Assembly (NCBI GenBank): GCA_046350555.1
Contig: JAXMAF010000026.1
Coordinates: 1 to 64,000, forward strand
Source: JAXMAF01 sp046350555
GTDB lineage: Bacteria > Planctomycetota > Phycisphaerae > Phycisphaerales > SM1A02
Reading direction: 5' to 3'
Length of the DNA: 64,000 nucleotides
Both the position numbers and the translations under genes were made by a program. Shown in pieces: positions 43,733-51,367 of the stretch (position 1 is the first letter of the stretch; each line of letters opens with the position of its first letter). The notes beneath the pieces are model-generated. The model saw only the letters and a program-made list of their open reading frames with translations. It made no database searches and was not told the DNA's origin.

Positions 43733-45559
43733 TCACATGCCGGCGATCAGGACGGCGAGCGTCTGCGCCACGGACGCGAACTGACTTGGTGACGCCGTCG
43801 CTGTCCATTCGAGGAATTCGGCTTGGTCGGCGAAGCCGAGCATATCGATGGCATCCAGAAACTGCTGCTCGCGATCGACCGCCCCACCGAAGGCACTTGG
43901 CGCGAGGCAGCCACAGTCGATTCGTACCGAGCACAAATCCGGCGATGACCACTCGGCAAGCACGGTACCCCAATCACCGCCATCGACGTCCCCATCACAA
44001 TCGAGATCCTCAGGTCGGATGCCGTTGCAGGCGGATTGAGCGCCACCGCACAGCGCGAGCAGCGCCAGCGCGAGGTCGGCGCCGTCAACCATGAAATCGC
44101 CATTGAGATCCGCAGCGCACGTCAGCGCGACCAGCTCGAAGTGTGAATCAATCTCGGCGATACCGACAATGTGGCCGAGGGAGTTCTGATCGTGCAGGTC
44201 GCGAACAGTCCATCCTGTGGGGAGACCGCAGGCGAGTTCTTCCTCCTCGTCGGCAGGCACTGCATCGATCGGCGAACGAACGTGCTCGTTGATGTCGTAC
44301 GCGCACCATGAGCCGATCGTGCCACACCAGTACACGCCGTGCCCTTGACTTACATTCCATCCGACAGCGACGAGTTCTCCCTCCGCTTGGAACGAACCGT
44401 TTACAGCTTCGGCCCGGCTCCTATCCCCCGATTGCCCGTCCGGCATCATGTCGCCCAGCACTTCGACATCCCATCCATCGTCATCCCACCAGACGAGAGC
44501 CTGCTTCGCGCACGTCGGATAGCCGGTCGTGTACGCATAGCCAACCGCGACATCGCCGGCAGCGTTCACTCCTCGCGCCGCGGAACCCGGTACTGGATCG
44601 CCGCCGAGCTGCGGAAAGTTCACGCCTGTCGTCGTGCTGGCCCAGTACGTGGCCTCGAAGTCCTCCGCTTCGCAAACGGTCGCATTCGGGTCGACGTCAC
44701 ACAGCTCGTCTTCAGCGTCCCCGAAGCCGCGGCCGACCACCAAGGGCTCGGCCCCGCTCGTGTTCGCCACGTCGATTGCGATCGCGAAGAGACCTTCGGC
44801 GTCGGGATACAGCAACTCCATCTCAGGCGTCCCGTCATAGACGAGACGGAAACCGCGGTAGCCATCCGAGCACTCCTCGGTGGCCATGCCGCTGACCACG
44901 GGGGGATCCTGGTTGTTGATGCCGTGCGCTGTGCTGGACGACGAAAGCGTCACCATGCCCGCATCGTGCAGCGTGAAGGAGTCCACGGACGCCGGACTGC
45001 CGCCATAGGACGACAGATCCCAAAGCCAAGCGACCGCGTCCGTCGCCAGAATGGGACCGAAGTGGCCAACGACCAGTCCGGCATCGTTGATGTCATTGGC
45101 GGCGCTGCTCTCCTCCTCGTCAAGTCCGGCCAACGTGTGGAGGTCGACGAAGATCCCGTTCAGGGGATTGGAGTCGGCGTCCTCGGCATCGAGGTCGAAT
45201 GCGTCGACGGGAAGCCAGACGAAGGCATGGACGTAGTCCTCTTCCTCGTTGGGCTGGTACGAGCCGACGATCTGGCCGTGGGCGTTGATGCCCAACGTGT
45301 TGTCGAGCGTTTGGGGCGCGCCGAAGTTCTCGAAGCTCTCCGGGAACCGGTGAGCGCTGGGCTGAACGATCACGACCCCGAGTCGGATGAGTCGATACGG
45401 GCGGGCAATCGGCGGGTCGGGCGTTCGGCCGGATGCTGGGGCGGCGGACAGGAGCCAGAGGCCCGTCATGATCGCCAACGTCGCCACCAGCCGAGAGGAA
45501 CGCTGCCGGGCTGCCGAACTGCCGGGCTGCCGGCTGCCGGAATCGATTCGCTGTTTCAT
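43733..45559 (-). CDS. Exported HAF-repeat protein with dockerin-like C-terminus
   Basis: 608 residues from ATG 45559; AAGGAG eight bases upstream. The signal peptide is LVATLAIMTGLWLLSAAPASG. HAF-type repeats include LGINAHGQIVGSY, DINDAGLVVGHFG, GVNAAGDVAVGYA and NSLGHIVGIA. The dockerin-like motifs are DLNGDFMVDGADLALALLA and DLDCDGDVDGGDWGTVLAEW, with a 13-residue insert between them. The C-terminal helical module ending TLAVLIAGM is shared with the 38892-40682 protein. First gene of the transcription unit that continues with PEP-CTERM-like paralogue 1. Confidence 0.88.
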   Translation of the reverse strand: MKQRIDSGSRQPGSSAARQRSSRLVATLAIMTGLWLLSAAPASGRTPDPPIARPYRLIRLGVVIVQPSAHRFPESFENFGAPQTLDNTLGINAHGQIVGSYQPNEEEDYVHAFVWLPVDAFDLDAEDADSNPLNGIFVDLHTLAGLDEEESSAANDINDAGLVVGHFGPILATDAVAWLWDLSSYGGSPASVDSFTLHDAGMVTLSSSSTAHGINNQDPPVVSGMATEECSDGYRGFRLVYDGTPEMELLYPDAEGLFAIAIDVANTSGAEPLVVGRGFGDAEDELCDVDPNATVCEAEDFEATYWASTTTGVNFPQLGGDPVPGSAARGVNAAGDVAVGYAYTTGYPTCAKQALVWWDDDGWDVEVLGDMMPDGQSGDRSRAEAVNGSFQAEGELVAVGWNVSQGHGVYWCGTIGSWCAYDINEHVRSPIDAVPADEEEELACGLPTGWTVRDLHDQNSLGHIVGIAEIDSHFELVALTCAADLNGDFMVDGADLALALLALCGGAQSACNGIRPEDLDCDGDVDGGDWGTVLAEWSSPDLCSVRIDCGCLAPSAFGGAVDREQQFLDAIDMLGFADQAEFLEWTATASPSQFASVAQTLAVLIAGM

Positions 45560-45711
45560 CAAGATAGCTCCTTGTCCATGCCATGGTTGTTGCCACGTTC
45601 CGATCGACTGGCGACACAGGCCAAGCGAGCCTGCCTACCGAAGTATGCCGACCATCGTCCGAACCTGCGCGCGTTTCCCTTCTTTTTTCTCGGGCAGCCA
45701 GGAAGCCGAAA

Positions 45712-45937
45712 GGACAGCCATCGGTTTTCGATGTCATGAGGCATTGGCTCGGGCTTGGGACTTGGTCGTCCGGGCAGCGGGGATTCCGACAGCGGCGCCT
45801 TCCCCCGAAGCCACCTCGTCCACCCGATCGTCCACGCGTGCGCCTCCGGCTCCTGCACGCGCTCCTGCCGCATGACCGCGCGGACGTGCGGCTTGCACGC
45901 CGTCCGCTGCCGAACCAGCGACTCCCGGTGGTTCAAG
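45712..45937 (+). repeat. Dispersed repeat R3, copy B
   Basis: Matches 46665-46892 over ~226 bases and 35999-36134 over its first part. It lies left of the toxin-antitoxin pair in the same orientation as copy C on the right. Confidence 0.85.
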
Positions 45938-46046
45938 AGAGCCGAGGCGATGCGCCACACGCCTTCGGCACTCCGCTCACGCGTGAACGCCTGCCGCACG
46001 CCTAAAGCATCGGATACAATGCGGCTGATTCGACTGCGAGCGCCCC

Positions 46047-46358
46047 ATGATCCCATTGTCCAACGTGCATCCGTTGACGGACTTCAAGCGCAACACGTCC
46101 GCGTTCCGCGCCAAGCTGCGGAAGAGCGGTGAAGCTGCCGTCCTCACGATCGATGGTCGGGCGGCCTTGGTGGTCCAGGACGCCGCCGCGTACGAGCGCC
46201 TGCTCGGAGCGCTCGATCACGCAGAGACGGTCGCAGGAATCCGAAGAGGTCTCGACGATGTGGCGGCCGGCCGGACCGTCACCGCGGATCGCTTCTTCAC
46301 GGAGATGCGCCGTCGTCTGAAGCTGCCCACGAAGGCGCGCCCGGGCAAGAGGTCGTGA
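46047..46358 (+). CDS. Phd/YefM-type antitoxin
   Basis: 103 residues. HPLTDFKRNTSAFRAKLRKSGEAAVLTIDGRAALVVQDAAAYERLL is the Phd/YefM N-terminal DNA-binding fold (helix, strand, TIDGRAALVVQ); the basic C-terminal tail binds the toxin. It would repress its own operon. Its stop overlaps the toxin start (GTGA). Confidence 0.92.
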   Translation: MIPLSNVHPLTDFKRNTSAFRAKLRKSGEAAVLTIDGRAALVVQDAAAYERLLGALDHAETVAGIRRGLDDVAAGRTVTADRFFTEMRRRLKLPTKARPGKRS

Positions 46359-46645
46359 TCTTCGGGGTTGAGATTGCAGACGACGCTCGACGTGAGGCGA
46401 TCGCCGCGGCCGAGTGGATTGCGCGATCGTCGCCGGCCGCCGCGGCCAGGTGGTACCTGGAGCTCGAGGCTTTGATCGAGTCGCTGGGCGAAGTGCCTCA
46501 TCGCTGCCCCATCGTCGCCGAGTCCGAGACGTTGGGTGTGGAAGTGCGGCGGTTGCTGTTCGGTTCCTACCGAATCCTCTTCACGATCCGGGGCTCGACC
46601 GTGTTCGTGCTGCACGTGCGACATGCCGCTCGCCGACCGCTTTGA
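46355..46645 (+). CDS. RelE/ParE-type toxin
   Basis: 96 residues from a GTG overlapping the antitoxin stop by four bases. It shows VEIADDARREAIAAAEWIARSSPAAAARWYLELEALIESLGEVP, then the basic strand RRLLFGSYRILFTIRGSTVFVLHVRHAARRPL, typical of the ParE/RelE fold with terminal Arg/His. Members act on DNA gyrase or on ribosome-bound mRNA; the sequence does not decide which. Confidence 0.92.
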   Translation: MIFGVEIADDARREAIAAAEWIARSSPAAAARWYLELEALIESLGEVPHRCPIVAESETLGVEVRRLLFGSYRILFTIRGSTVFVLHVRHAARRPL

Positions 46646-46664
46646 TGCCAACCACAAGCCGGAG

Positions 46665-46892
46665 GGACAGCCACCGTTTTCCGATGTCATGAGGCATTGG
46701 CTCGGGCTTGGGACTTGGTCGTCCTGGCAGCGGGGATTCCGACAGCGACGCCTTCCCGTGAAGCCACTCCAGCCACGCGATCGTCCACGCGCGCGCCTCC
46801 CGCTCCTGCACCCGCTCCTGCCGCAGGACCGCGCGGACGTGCAGCTTGCACGCCCTCCGCTGCCGAACCAGCGACTCCCGGTGGTTCAGGAG
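46665..46892 (+). repeat. Dispersed repeat R3, copy C
   Basis: Direct repeat of 45712-45937, offset 953 bases. The two copies bracket the toxin-antitoxin genes, so recombination between them would delete the pair. Confidence 0.85.
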
Positions 46893-47012
46893 CGCACGGC
46901 ACTCCCGCGCGCGCCGCGGAGGAAGCCACACGCGCGGGATCCAGTTCGCCCGCCCCAGCGTTGAGGTGCCGGGCGAGCATGCGATCGCCCTTGGCAGTCG
47001 GCCGTTGCCTAG

Positions 47013-47184
47013 CAGCCCGTGGCGAAAGTGCTTCGACGGCGAGGGCGAGCAGGATTTCGCAGGTCCATGATCAAGTTAGGAGCCGCCGCGCAGCCGTATT
47101 CCACGGAATCTACGGCAAGCGGCGGCGACGCAGAGACGCGGAATCCTGCTCGGCAGCAGCCCGAATGACTTACGCCACGGGCTG
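47013..47184. mobile_element. MITE-like 172-bp element M1, copy 2
   Basis: Ends CAGCCCGTGGCGAAAGT and ACTTACGCCACGGGCTG, 17-bp inverted repeat with one mismatch. Interior ~93% identical to 10215-10386 and the same length. It sits directly upstream of the lipoprotein gene. Confidence 0.8.
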
Positions 47185-47216
47185 CGAGCGCAGCCGCACC
47201 CCTCCCGCCTACATTC

Positions 47217-48122
47217 GTGCGCTTCACATCGGAACCCCTCGCATGCCGCAGCTTCCATTCCGTCGATCTCTCGTCCGATCGCTCGTCGTCCGATCCGCTC
47301 GCTTCACTCCTTCTCGCGTCGGGAGTGGCGGGCGGGATCTCGCTCGCCGCGTGCGCGAAGCACGAGCCGAAGCCTCCGGCGCCGGTGCAGGCAGGGCGGT
47401 CGACCGGTTCGAGTGCGGGCGGTCAGGCGCCCGCGGCATCGACACCTTCCGCGTCGGCCGCGGCCGCTCCCGGCAACGACGGCGGCCGCGCGGGTACGGG
47501 TGGCGCCGGTGCGGGTGGCGCTGGTGCGACCGCCGCGGCGCCAGCCGCTGGAGCACCGCACGGCGGGACCGCGGGCGCTGGCGGCGCGGCGGCGCGGCCC
47601 GCGTCGCTCGCGGAGCTCGGGCCGATTTCGGGTCCGAAGGACGACGCGACGACGATGACCATCGCCGGCATTCGCGCCCCGAAACCCGCGGAATGGACGT
47701 GGCAGCCGCCGACGATGGAGTTCCGGAATCTCCAATACGCGGTGCCGGCACCGGATGGCAAGGGCGAGCCCGCCGAGTTGATCGTCTCGGTCTTCCTCGG
47801 AAACGACGGTGGTCCGCTCGATGCCAACGTCAATCGATGGGCGAGTCAATTCCGCACCGACGACGGCAAGGCGGCGACGCCCGTGCGCAGCGAGATTGAG
47901 GTGAACGGGCTGAAGGTCCACCTCATCGAGCTGAAGGGCAAGTACCAGGGCATGAGCGCTCCGATGGCCAAGCCGGGCACGACGCAGCTCGGCGCCATCG
48001 TCGAGACGCCGCGCGCCCGCGTCTTCGTTCGCCTCGTCGGACCTGAGGCCACCGTCGAAGCGAATCGCGCGGCGTGGGACCGTTTCGTGAAGGGCATGGC
48101 ACCTGTGGCCGCGGGCGGCTGA
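47217..48122 (+). CDS. Lipoprotein with Gly/Ala-rich linker, conserved C-terminal domain
   Basis: Up to 301 residues. A hydrophobic stretch LASLLLASGVAGGISLAAC ends in a lipobox; a ~95-residue Pro/Ala/Gly linker follows. A soluble domain (about 140-300) begins AGIRAPKPAEWTWQPPTMEFRNLQYAVPA and contains FLGNDGGPLDANVNRWASQF and EVNGLKVHLIELKGKYQGM, a family I have seen only as hypothetical in planctomycetes. The in-frame start would be GTG 47217 with an odd N-terminus. The ATG at 47243 in another frame gives MPQLPFRRSLVRSLVV, a better signal start, so a one-base indel near 47290 is likely. Confidence 0.7.
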   Translation: MRFTSEPLACRSFHSVDLSSDRSSSDPLASLLLASGVAGGISLAACAKHEPKPPAPVQAGRSTGSSAGGQAPAASTPSASAAAAPGNDGGRAGTGGAGAGGAGATAAAPAAGAPHGGTAGAGGAAARPASLAELGPISGPKDDATTMTIAGIRAPKPAEWTWQPPTMEFRNLQYAVPAPDGKGEPAELIVSVFLGNDGGPLDANVNRWASQFRTDDGKAATPVRSEIEVNGLKVHLIELKGKYQGMSAPMAKPGTTQLGAIVETPRARVFVRLVGPEATVEANRAAWDRFVKGMAPVAAGG

Positions 48123-48146
48123 GCGATCGCCGCGCGCCGATGTGAC

Positions 48147-48250
48147 ACGCGTCCCAGTTGACTCTCGCGCCCCACCCAACCCAATTCCGCCGTGAGACGC
48201 CGCTGTGGGCAAGGCGTCGAACGGATGGAGGTCTACTGGAATCCGTATGA
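48147..48250 (+). repeat. Dispersed repeat R1, copy 3
   Basis: Begins ACGCGTCCCAGTTGACTCTC and ends CTGGAATCCGTATGAG, as in the copy at 2437-2539. It follows the lipoprotein stop by 24 bases. Confidence 0.8.
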
Positions 48251-48327
48251 GATCGCACGCCGTCCGACCCGCTCGGTCGCCAGGCGTCCGTCTGTCAATC
48301 GACTTGCGACGCTTCCCGTTCGCTGCG

Positions 48328-48435
48328 CACGTGCACACGCATCCGCGCATCCGTGCGCACGCGCCCGCGCACCCGTCCGCACGCACCCGCACCCGCCTGC
48401 ACGCACCCATCCGTCCGCGCACGCGGGCGACCCAC
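48328..48435. repeat. Low-complexity GCACGC/CGCACC-rich tract
   Basis: Imperfect short repeats of CGCAC and CCGCG units over about 100 bases, just after the small conserved gene on the minus strand. Alternating purine-pyrimidine runs are frequent. Non-coding. Confidence 0.6.
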
Positions 48436-48441
48436 CAACGC

Positions 48442-48765
48442 TCACTTCGCGCTGAGGTACTTCTCGACGCTCTTGACGTCCGGAAGGATCTGCGGCGTCA
48501 GGCGAAGCGTGAACGTCTCCCCGACGGCGGGATTCACGAGCTTGGTCACGCGCACGCGCGACGTCCACATGCGGCCGCCACGGGCGTGCACGTCGTTGTC
48601 GTCGCGCTTGCGGCGCGTGGCCACGCGCCGGAGCCCGCGCTGGATCGTCGGCTGGAGCCGCATCAGGCGCTGAAGCGTCTTCACGCCATTGGCGTTCTTC
48701 GGCAGGCTGGTGATCGTGAACGTGACGGTCTGCTGCGGAGAAAGTGCGGTCGCGGCGGTGGCCAT
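48442..48765 (-). CDS. Conserved small protein of unknown function
   Basis: 107 residues from ATG 48765. VTFTITSLPKNANGVKTLQRLMRLQPTIQR is followed by a basic stretch (RRVATRRKRDD), RGGRMWTSRVRVTKLVNPAVGETFTLRLTPQILPDVKSVEKYL. It is highly charged, without signal peptide, and reads like a conserved nucleic-acid-associated protein, but I cannot name it. It stands alone. Confidence 0.6.
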   Translation of the reverse strand: MATAATALSPQQTVTFTITSLPKNANGVKTLQRLMRLQPTIQRGLRRVATRRKRDDNDVHARGGRMWTSRVRVTKLVNPAVGETFTLRLTPQILPDVKSVEKYLSAK

Positions 48766-48861
48766 GGGAGTCTCGCGGAGTCTCGCTGGGAAAAGAGGGG
48801 AGCGAGTGTAGCACGCGCCGGGGCGGAGGGGAAAGGGACCGCGGCGTTGGATGGACGCGGT

Positions 48862-49062
48862 GTGTGGAGTCCACGATTCAGGTGGTTCCGATCCTTGGCA
48901 ACACACGGGATTCGGGGCGACGGCCGCGCCGCCCGCCGCCGTGGAATCCGGGGTTCCGATTCCTCAGTCAACTCGGCAATCGCAGCCCGGATTCCTCCGC
49001 CGCGCAGCGGCGGCCCCCGATCGCCCTGCCGGGCAGCACCGCCCGGATCTTGGACGACACCC
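48862..49062. mobile_element. Non-autonomous 201-bp derivative of the IS256-family element
   Basis: The first ~170 bases match the left end of the IS256 element at 36207 (GTCCACGATTC, TTCCGATCxTTGG, CGCAGCCCGGATTCCTCCGC). The last ~30 match its right end (CCGCCCGGATCTTGGAC). The transposase part is deleted. Flanks GACGCGGT and GCCGCGGT are a near-match 8-bp target duplication. It is a MITE that could be moved by an active relative. Confidence 0.75.
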
Positions 49063-49121
49063 GCCGCGGTCTGTCGCGGCCGGGCGGGCGCGGGGCGGGG
49101 GTGGAGGGCGGCCCGAGTGAC

Positions 49122-49816
49122 ATGCACCGCGAGCTGCTGCGCCGCGGCCGGAAGGTGAGCCCCAATACGGTCGCGAAGGCGATGCGTTCCGCGGGAATCA
49201 GGGCGAAGACGGCACGGCGGCTCCGCGTGCGCACGACCGACAGCAACCATCCGCACCGGATCGCGCCGAACCTGGTCGACCGCGACTTCACCGCCGACGG
49301 CGTCAACGAGGTCTGGGTCTGCGACATCACATACGTGCCGACGCGCGAGGGCTTCCTCTACGTGGCGGGGATACTCGACCTGCACAGCCGGATGATCGTC
49401 GGCTGGAGCATGGCCGACCACATGCGGGTGGAGCTGGTCGGCGACGCGCTGGAGATGGCGCATGATCGAGCCAGCCCCGCCGCGACCCGCCGCGTGAGCT
49501 TCTGCTGCACAGCGACCGGGGCGCGCAGTACGCCTGCGACGAGCACCGCGCGGTGGTCGAGCCGCACGGCGTGGTCCAGTGCATGAGCCGCGTCGGCGAC
49601 TGCCTGGAACCAGCTTCCGCGTGTCGGGCGATGAAGGACAGCTTCTGGGCGACGATGAAGAAGGAGCTCGTCCGCGACGCCGACTTCGCGACGCGCGACG
49701 AGGCTCGCCGCGCAACCTTCGATTGGATCGAGGTGTTCTACAACCGCGAGCGGCTGCACAGTTCTCCCGGCTACGTCAGCCCCGAAGCGTTCGAGGCAGC
49801 CGGGAGGTCGTCATAG
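49122..49816 (+). pseudogene. IS3-family transposase (OrfB/rve) remnant
   Basis: About 230 codons of the integrase half of an IS3-type transposase. Segments are HRELLRRGRKVSPNTVAKAM, then VNEVWVCDITYVPTREGFLY (first Asp), HSDRGAQYACDEH (second Asp, in another frame) and ATMKKELVRDADF (Glu), with FDWIEVFYNRERLHSSPGYVSPEAFE at the end. A frameshift near 49500 breaks the protein. OrfA and the element's left end are missing, so it is a dead fragment. Confidence 0.85.
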
Positions 49817-49874
49817 CATGTTCGCCGTGTGCACCGGGCGTGGGGAAGTCCAGTTCCGTGTGTGTGGTTCGCCG

Positions 49875-50324
49875 TCAGTAGGTCCAGCCCGTAGCGACGA
49901 TGCCTGCTGTCGGGGTGCCGAACGCCCCATTCTCGCTTGGCCCGACGAACCACGGCGTATCGGAGAGCTTGTAGATCACGACGATGTCACCCTTGCGAAA
50001 CCCTTCGATCGTCTCATCGCCGATCGTGGCCGCGATTGCGCCGGGCTTCCGATCGACGCCATCGCGCTTGCGCGCCTCTCCAGCAGTGGCTTCCCAGTGA
50101 TTCCATGACGTTGGCGGCACCCAGGCAATGGTTGCCACATCTGAACCGACCTTCTGGATCGCCACCTTGATGACAGCGACGCCGTCACCGGTCAGCGCGG
50201 GCTGCGAGGTTCCCTTGGCCAAGGTGAGAGCGTGAGCAGGACGCTGAAACTTGGCGATGGCGACGGCTGAGAACAGGGCCACCATCGCCGAAAAGGAAAT
50301 CACGGCAGTTGAAGACCGTCGCAT
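49875..50324 (-). CDS. Small exported protein of unknown function
   Basis: 149 residues. Signal peptide STAVISFSAMVALFSAVAIA, then a mostly beta domain (GVAVIKVAIQKVGSDVATIAWVPP, GDIVVIYKLSDTPWFVGP). No cysteines in the mature part. It starts 38 bases after the stop of the Cys-rich gene on the same strand, so the two probably form an operon. Base composition is lower in GC than that of the surrounding genes. Confidence 0.7.
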   Translation of the reverse strand: MRRSSTAVISFSAMVALFSAVAIAKFQRPAHALTLAKGTSQPALTGDGVAVIKVAIQKVGSDVATIAWVPPTSWNHWEATAGEARKRDGVDRKPGAIAATIGDETIEGFRKGDIVVIYKLSDTPWFVGPSENGAFGTPTAGIVATGWTY

Positions 50325-50362
50325 ATGCGTGCCTCCAAAGGATCCTTGTGTACGTCAAATGG

Positions 50363-50800
50363 TTAGACGGGACAAGAGAGGTCCGTCGTGGTCGGCGTAT
50401 GGCGCCACGGTTCGGTCTCACTGTCATGGCATTCGATATCGTCGCACGTCCACGTCATGCAGGAGTCATCGTTGCCGGCACATCCATCGGGCAGGTTGCA
50501 TGTGCCTTGATGTGGCCCGATCCAAGCATGGCCGGTACCGCAATCGCCGCACGTCACTCCGATCAGATACCACTTGTGCAAGCCCGTACCACACGCTTGG
50601 CTCATACAGAGTGACAAGAGCTGATGCTGATTCCATGCCTGCGATGTCACACAAAGCGTCCTCGATTGCCAGATCCACGGTGGGTTGTGAGTGGCGTCGT
50701 AGCGACAGCACCACACCTTCAACTCGGTTCCGTCGCATACCAGAAGGGGCGACGGATCCGCCTTCGCCAACACGAGAGCGAGCGCAATAGAGAGCCCCAT
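50363..50800 (-). CDS. Small exported Cys-rich protein
   Basis: 145 residues from ATG 50800 with AAAGGA six bases upstream; the longer open frame upstream is spurious. A short signal peptide (MGLSIALALVLAKA) is followed by ~130 residues with 14 cysteines, many in pairs 2-3 residues apart (WCCRYD, VTCGDCGTG, WTCDDIEC). It is therefore likely disulfide-bonded outside the cytoplasm. No family recognised. Similar in plan to the Cys-rich gene at 32427 but not clearly homologous. Confidence 0.75.
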   Translation of the reverse strand: MGLSIALALVLAKADPSPLLVCDGTELKVWCCRYDATHNPPWIWQSRTLCVTSQAWNQHQLLSLCMSQACGTGLHKWYLIGVTCGDCGTGHAWIGPHQGTCNLPDGCAGNDDSCMTWTCDDIECHDSETEPWRHTPTTTDLSCPV

Positions 50801-51039
50801 GCCGCGTGTCCTTTCTGATTGATGGAATCTCTGGCTCGATGTGGCTGACTTGGAGTCCTTGCTCCTGGAAACGGCCACCGCGTTGCGGCGTCTATTGGAA
50901 TGTACCCCCCCGGGGGGGGGCACGACAAGTCCCATCTGGGTCTTTTCTCGTCGACCGCGTCGCGGGTGTCGCTGCCATCGCGGGGACGCGGATCGCTGGC
51001 ACGAACCGCCAGCTGGCTGCGTCACGGGAAGGCGGGCGC
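50801..51039. other. Upstream region of the Cys-rich gene and edge of IS remnant
   Basis: Contains an unusual homopolymer junction, seven C followed by nine G (50905-50920). It may mark an insertion or assembly boundary next to the IS1380 remnant. No gene recognised. Confidence 0.4.
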
Positions 51040-51320
51040 GTCGCTGGGCGTCGAGGACGACCTGAAGCTGGTCGCGGCGGGGCTGCTGAAGGAGAATCTC
51101 GACGCCCGGCCTTACGTGCGGGCGGACGCGGGCGTGGCGGGCCCGGAGCTGTACAAGTGGTGCGATGCCGGCGGCCACGCGTCTTCCTGCGGGATCGGGC
51201 CGAACTCCAAGCTGAAGGGGTGGGCGGAGCCCTTGGTGCGGGAGGCGGCGGCGCTCTACGCGAGGACGGGCGAGAAGCAGCGCCTCTTCGCGGCCACGAG
51301 GTACCGCGCCAGGACGTGCG
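51040..51320 (+). pseudogene. IS1380-family transposase remnant
   Basis: A plus frame reads YVRADAGVAGPELYKWCDA, then IGPNSKLKGWAEPLVREA and ALYARTGEKQRLFAATRYRART, which is the DDE region of IS1380-type transposases (conserved R-A-D-A-G-F and F-x-x-x-R-Y-R-A). Only ~95 residues remain and neither end of the element is seen. It abuts the promoter region of the caspase-like gene. Confidence 0.6.
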
Positions 51321-51367
51321 GCGGTACAATTCCACGAGACTCGAATCCGCGGTTCTGGAGGTCCACC

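Larger units (their letters stand above)
42215..43995 (-). repeat. Tandem duplication, period 905 bp
   Basis: Every matching point is offset by exactly 905 bases: gene ends 42215/43120, starts 42790/43695, fragment end 42828/43733. The unit is one PEP-CTERM-like gene plus the last ~255 bases of the gene upstream of it. The junction of the two units is at about 43090. Confidence 0.9.

Noticed and set aside
48233..48874. His/Arg/Ala-rich ORFs over the GCACGC tract
   Set aside because: Low-complexity translation on both strands; non-coding repeat.
50900..51367. N-terminal extension of the caspase-like gene
   Set aside because: The open frame crosses the C7-G9 run and an IS1380 transposase remnant; ATG 51368 has GGAGG upstream and the caspase fold starts there.
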